In this document: positions 60,409 through 64,000 of the stretch, piece after piece | Layout of the letters: the number at the start of each line of letters is the position of its first letter | Position numbering within the stretch: the first letter of the stretch is position 1 | Assembly (NCBI RefSeq): GCF_004342225.1 | Contig: NZ_SMAR01000015.1 | Span: forward strand, 27,584 to 91,583 | Direction: 5' to 3' | DNA length: 64,000 bases | DNA from: Martelella mediterranea | Lineage (GTDB): Bacteria; Pseudomonadota; Alphaproteobacteria; Rhizobiales; Rhizobiaceae | Notes under the pieces: generated by a model | Databases searched by the model: none | What the model saw: the letters and a program-made list of their open reading frames with translations, nothing else | What the model was told of the DNA's origin: nothing | Program-made: the position numbers and the translations under genes

Positions 60409-63400
60409 ATGAAATTTACCCGCCTGCGTCTTCTCGGCTTTAAGTCCTTCGTCGAAGCCAGTGACTTTGTCATCGAACCCGGACTGACGGGCGTGGTTGG
60501 CCCCAATGGCTGCGGCAAGTCCAATCTTGTCGAAGCATTGCGTTGGGTAATGGGGGAAAACTCCTACAAGAATATGCGTGCCTCCGGAATGGATGATGTC
60601 ATCTTCTCCGGCTCCGGCAGCCGTCCGGCACGCAACTCTGCCGAAGTCGGCCTTTATCTCGACAATTCAGATCGCACCGCACCGGCTGCATTTAATGACA
60701 GCGATGAACTCCAGGTTTCGCGTCGCATCGCCAGAGAACAAGGTTCCGTCTATCGCATCAATGGCAAGGAAGCCCGTGCGAAAGACGTACAGCTGCTTTT
60801 TGCCGATGCTTCAACCGGGGCACGCTCCCCTTCAATGGTTGGTCAGGGGCGTATCGGCGAGCTGATTCAGGCAAAGCCTCAGGCAAGGCGCCAGCTTCTG
60901 GAAGAAGCCGCAGGCATTTCCGGGCTTTATTCGCGCCGGCACGAGGCAGAGCTGAGGCTGCGCGGCGCGGAAAGCAATCTGGAACGGCTGGAGGATATCA
61001 CCGCTCAGCTAACCTCGCAGATCGAAAGCCTTAAGCGCCAGACGCGACAGGCCACACGCTTCAAAGCGCTCTCCGCCGATATCCGCGCACAGGAAGCGAT
61101 CCTGCTTCATATCCGCTGGACGGATGCCAAAAGGGCGGAGGGAGAAGCCGAAAGTGCACTGAACACGCTGACCGCACTTGTCGCAGAGCGGGCCAACACA
61201 CAGATGGAGGCTGCGAAAGCACAGGCCGTCGCCGGCTTGCCCATCACAGAGTTGCGCAACAGCGAGGTGAATGCGGCTGCAACCCTTCAGCGTTTGCAGA
61301 TCGCGCGGCGGCAGCTGGAAGACGATGCCGACCGGCAGATGCGTCGCCGTGATGAGCTGACCCGGCGGCTGATGCAGCTTTCCGAAGATATACGCCGTGA
61401 AGAAGCCATGATCGCGGACAACAGCGCCATACTGGCTCGGCTTGAGGAAGAACAGGCAGAGCTTGCCGACATGATCGGCTATTCCGGAGAGGAGCTGGCA
61501 GCGGCGCGGCAAGCCCAGGATGAAGCGGCCTCAAAGCTTGCCGAGAGCGAAAGCGTATTGTCACGCACAACTTCTGAGCGCGCTGAAGCCGCTGCCCTGA
61601 AGGCGCAATACGAACGTTCGATCCGGGACCTGACTGACCGGCGGGGCCGGCTTGACCGTCAGATTGTTGAAGCTGATGCAGAGCTTCGCCAGCTTGATGA
61701 ACGCATGGCCGCTCTGCCCGATCCGGCAGAAAAGCAGGCCGTCCTTGAGGCCGCTATGGCTGCCGAAGAAGAAGCCTATGCCGCGCAGGAAGAGGCCGAG
61801 GAAAAGCTGGCCGCCGCACGTCAGGAAGAAGCCCTGAAACGCCAGCCGGTCGAAGCGGCCAAAGCCAGGCTTTCCGAGATTGAAACAGAGGCCAGAACCA
61901 TTGAGCGTATGCTTGCTGCCTCAGCCGCATCCGGCGACTTTACGCCTCTGGCAGAGCTTTTGAGCATCGAGCAGGGCTATGAGACAGCGCTTGGCGCGGT
62001 TTTGGGCGACGACCTTGAAACGCCGCTGGACGAAACAGCCGCAGCCTTCTGGCACGGCAATGGTGATGGAACAGACGACCCCCGACTGCCGGAAAATGTG
62101 AGCCCGCTCAGCAAACAGGTTCAGGCACCATCTGAGGTCATGCGACGGCTGCGACAAATCGGCCTTGTGCAACCGCAAGATGCTGAAAAAACGATGGCTT
62201 TACTAAAGCCGGGACAGGAACTCGTGACGCGCGAAGGCGCAGTTTACCGCTGGGATGGCCACATCAAGAGTGCCGATGCGCCCAGCGCTGCGGCACTCAG
62301 ACTTTCGCAGAAAAACCGGCTTGCTGCCCTTGAACACGACCGGGAGGCCGCCGAAATCGTGCTGGAAGATGCGCGGATCGCGCAGGAAGAGGCCACATCC
62401 GCAGCCCGGAATGGCGAAGCGATGCTTGCCAGCGCCCGCGAAGCTGCAAGGCTTTCGGCCCGCAACAGTGCAGAAGCACGCTCGGCGCTGTCTGAAGCCG
62501 AAAAAGTATCCGGCGAACTCATGCGCCGCCGCGATGTTATTGCCGAAACCCGCAGCCAGCTTATTGCGCAGGCCGAAGACATCGACGGACGCCGCGAAGA
62601 CGCGGAAGCGGAGCTCGCCAATGCCCCGGATTTCTCCGCGCTTGAAAGCCAGTTGACCTCGCAGGAAGCCCAGGTTGCCCGCGACCGCGGAGAACTGGCA
62701 GAAGCCCGCGCCCGTCACGATGGTCTGGTACGCGAAAATGATTCCCGCCAGCGGCGCATTGCAGCGATCGGCCATGAACGCTCAAGCTGGCAGAACCGCG
62801 CCCAAAACGCAGAAGCCCAGATTGCGACGTTGAAATCGCGTGAAGAAGAGGCGCAGGCCGAGCTTGAGGATTTGCAGGACGCGCCGGAAGAGGTGGCGGA
62901 AAAGCGCCGCAACCTCACCCGCGAGCTGGAAAAGGCAGAAGAGGCGCGCAAAGCCGCAGCTGACCGACTGGCCGAGGCCGAATCGGCCCAGCGTGAAGCC
63001 GATAAGGTCGCAGCCAAAGCCCTTTCCGATCTTGCAGAAGCGCGCGAGCAGCGCGGCCGGGCAGAAGAACGGCTTGTTTCTGCGCGGGAACGCAGGGAAA
63101 GCGCGGAAGCGCGTATTCGCGAAGTACTGGAAGTGGCACCGCATGAGGCTTACCGACTGACAGGCCTTCCCGCAGAGGCCACCATACCGGACCCCATGCA
63201 GGTGGAGAGAACTCTGGAACGGCTGAAGGTGGAACGCGAGCGGCTGGGGGCCGTCAACCTCAGGGCTGAAGAAGAGCAGCAGGAACTTTCCGAAAAGCTC
63301 GACACGCTTGTGCGTGAACGCGATGATATTCTCGATGCCATCGCCAAGCTGCGAAGCGCGATCCAGAGCCTTAACCGGGAAGGTCGCGAACGGCTTCTGG

Positions 63401-63870
63401 CCGCATTTGATGAAGTCAACGATCAGTTTCAGCGACTATTTAACCACCTGTTCGGCGGTGGCGATGCAGAACTACAGCTGGTGGAATCCGACGACCCGCT
63501 GGAAGCCGGACTGGAAATTCTGGCGCGCCCGCCCGGCAAAAAGCCACAGACGATGACACTTCTTTCCGGCGGTGAGCAGGCATTGACGGCGATGGCGCTG
63601 ATCTTTGCCGTCTTCCTCACCAACCCGGCTCCGATCTGCGTGCTCGATGAGGTCGACGCTCCGCTTGATGATCACAATGTTGAGCGCTATTGCAACCTGC
63701 TTGACGAGATGGCAGCAACGACGGAAACCCGTTTCGTTGTGATTACCCATAACCCTATAACCATGGCACGAATGAACCGGCTCTTCGGTGTCACCATGGC
63801 CGAACAGGGTGTCTCACAGCTTGTTTCCGTCGACCTTCAGACTGCAGAGCGACTGGTTGAAGAAGTATGA
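60409..63870 (+). CDS. smc: Chromosome segregation ATPase SMC
   Basis: An 1153-residue SMC protein, complete. Walker A GPNGCGKSN is at 31-39, and long coiled coils flank a hinge around residues ~500-620. The C-terminal ABC signature LLSGGEQALTAMAL and Walker B PICVLDEVDAPLDD complete the ATPase head. It dimerises and, with ScpA/ScpB, organises and separates chromosomes. It follows dsbA after 51 bases and may be transcribed with it. High alanine and arginine content in the coils matches other alphaproteobacterial SMCs. Confidence 0.96.
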   Translation: MKFTRLRLLGFKSFVEASDFVIEPGLTGVVGPNGCGKSNLVEALRWVMGENSYKNMRASGMDDVIFSGSGSRPARNSAEVGLYLDNSDRTAPAAFNDSDELQVSRRIAREQGSVYRINGKEARAKDVQLLFADASTGARSPSMVGQGRIGELIQAKPQARRQLLEEAAGISGLYSRRHEAELRLRGAESNLERLEDITAQLTSQIESLKRQTRQATRFKALSADIRAQEAILLHIRWTDAKRAEGEAESALNTLTALVAERANTQMEAAKAQAVAGLPITELRNSEVNAAATLQRLQIARRQLEDDADRQMRRRDELTRRLMQLSEDIRREEAMIADNSAILARLEEEQAELADMIGYSGEELAAARQAQDEAASKLAESESVLSRTTSERAEAAALKAQYERSIRDLTDRRGRLDRQIVEADAELRQLDERMAALPDPAEKQAVLEAAMAAEEEAYAAQEEAEEKLAAARQEEALKRQPVEAAKARLSEIETEARTIERMLAASAASGDFTPLAELLSIEQGYETALGAVLGDDLETPLDETAAAFWHGNGDGTDDPRLPENVSPLSKQVQAPSEVMRRLRQIGLVQPQDAEKTMALLKPGQELVTREGAVYRWDGHIKSADAPSAAALRLSQKNRLAALEHDREAAEIVLEDARIAQEEATSAARNGEAMLASAREAARLSARNSAEARSALSEAEKVSGELMRRRDVIAETRSQLIAQAEDIDGRREDAEAELANAPDFSALESQLTSQEAQVARDRGELAEARARHDGLVRENDSRQRRIAAIGHERSSWQNRAQNAEAQIATLKSREEEAQAELEDLQDAPEEVAEKRRNLTRELEKAEEARKAAADRLAEAESAQREADKVAAKALSDLAEAREQRGRAEERLVSARERRESAEARIREVLEVAPHEAYRLTGLPAEATIPDPMQVERTLERLKVERERLGAVNLRAEEEQQELSEKLDTLVRERDDILDAIAKLRSAIQSLNREGRERLLAAFDEVNDQFQRLFNHLFGGGDAELQLVESDDPLEAGLEILARPPGKKPQTMTLLSGGEQALTAMALIFAVFLTNPAPICVLDEVDAPLDDHNVERYCNLLDEMAATTETRFVVITHNPITMARMNRLFGVTMAEQGVSQLVSVDLQTAERLVEEV

Positions 63871-63906
63871 AGACCGGAACGACGCCGGCCTCAATCCACT
63901 CTGCTT

Positions 63907-63967
63907 TAGAGCGTCAGGCGCGATGAATGAATCGTATGGGATTCCGTTTTTGTGTGATTTGTGATTC
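63907..63967 (+). promoter_or_regulatory. Cluster of three GANTC sites before the next gene
   Basis: After a repeat-like TTTAGAGCGTC start, GAATC (63929-63933), GATTC (63940-63944) and GATTC (63963-63967) fall within 39 bases. The first two are also arms of a small hairpin. They precede the next start codon at 63990 and could make its promoter methylation-sensitive, or be a decayed repeat copy. Confidence 0.4.
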
Positions 63968-63989
63968 CTTGTGTCAAAGGAGATTTCCG

Positions 63990-64000
63990 ATGACCCGAGC
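63990..64000 (+). CDS. Start of a gene cut by the right window edge
   Basis: ATG 63990 is preceded by AAAGGAG at eight-base spacing and reads MTR before the window ends. Too little is visible to name the product. Confidence 0.55.

Overview
The window reads as a chromosomal segment of an alphaproteobacterium of the Hyphomicrobiales (Rhizobiales), most likely Brucellaceae (Ochrobactrum/Pseudochrobactrum-like). Supporting signs are a CcrM GANTC methyltransferase, a RirA iron regulator, ChvE-GguAB sugar transport, a PdhS-like kinase, HisZ next to HisG and HisS, and a tRNA-His with a G1:U72 pair, A73 and no encoded G-1. GC is roughly 53-57% by eye. I see no prophage, transposase, CRISPR array or toxin-antitoxin pair. 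This is core and lineage-specific housekeeping DNA with good gene density.

Layout. 0-4.9 kb: a cut PNPOx-fold gene, DUF971, moaA, a DMT exporter, mobA, a TPR-methyltransferase, yidD. 4.9-9.2 kb: a NifU-type scaffold, hisI, a CBS protein, a rhomboid protease and a D-Ala-D-Ala carboxypeptidase with a SPOR domain, preceded by a consensus CtrA box. 9.2-10.2 kb: a sparse kilobase with two small candidate genes. 10.2-17.6 kb: GST, hisG-hisZ-hisS, a YeiE-like LysR regulator divergent from yeiH, tag. 17.8-24.1 kb: an LpxQ-like outer-membrane barrel, glcDEF (with a small membrane gene inserted) and a divergent LysR. 24-31.6 kb: DUF1328, Nudix, rsmE, gshA, DUF1127 divergent from LysR, SDR plus cupin divergent from LysR. 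31.6-34.2 kb: katA divergent from oxyR. 34.3-38.7 kb: a bactofilin-like membrane protein, DUF4186, an orphan UgpC-type ATPase, a LacI regulator. 38.8-44.2 kb: chvE, a chvE paralogue, gguA, gguB. 44.6-50.1 kb: tRNA-Arg(CCG), rirA divergent from an iron-binding protein gene, a lipoprotein, a VOC-GST-DUF1428 operon divergent from an HxlR regulator, tRNA-His(GTG). 50.3-64 kb: a PdhS-like kinase behind a consensus CtrA box, an Fe(III) permease, ubiX, ccrM, HAD phosphatase-mutY, dciA, dsbA, smc.

How parts work together. Several divergent pairs look like local switches: oxyR/katA, LysR/yeiH, LysR/glcDEF, LysR/SDR-cupin, HxlR/VOC-GST-DUF1428, rirA/iron SBP. The right end is rich in cell-cycle and chromosome functions (PdhS-like kinase, CcrM, DciA, SMC, MutY). 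The CtrA/CcrM theme recurs: two perfect TTAA-N7-TTAA sites sit upstream of plausible targets. A family of double-hairpin interspersed repeats, carrying GANTC sites, is parked at the 3' ends of genes and in some cases supplies or touches their stop codons.

No wholly new defence or mobile system is visible. The best leads are the PdhS-like protein with a degraded ATPase domain under an apparent CtrA site, the repeat family that carries CcrM sites, the diverged ChvE duplicate, and two small unrecognised genes near 9.3-10.2 kb.
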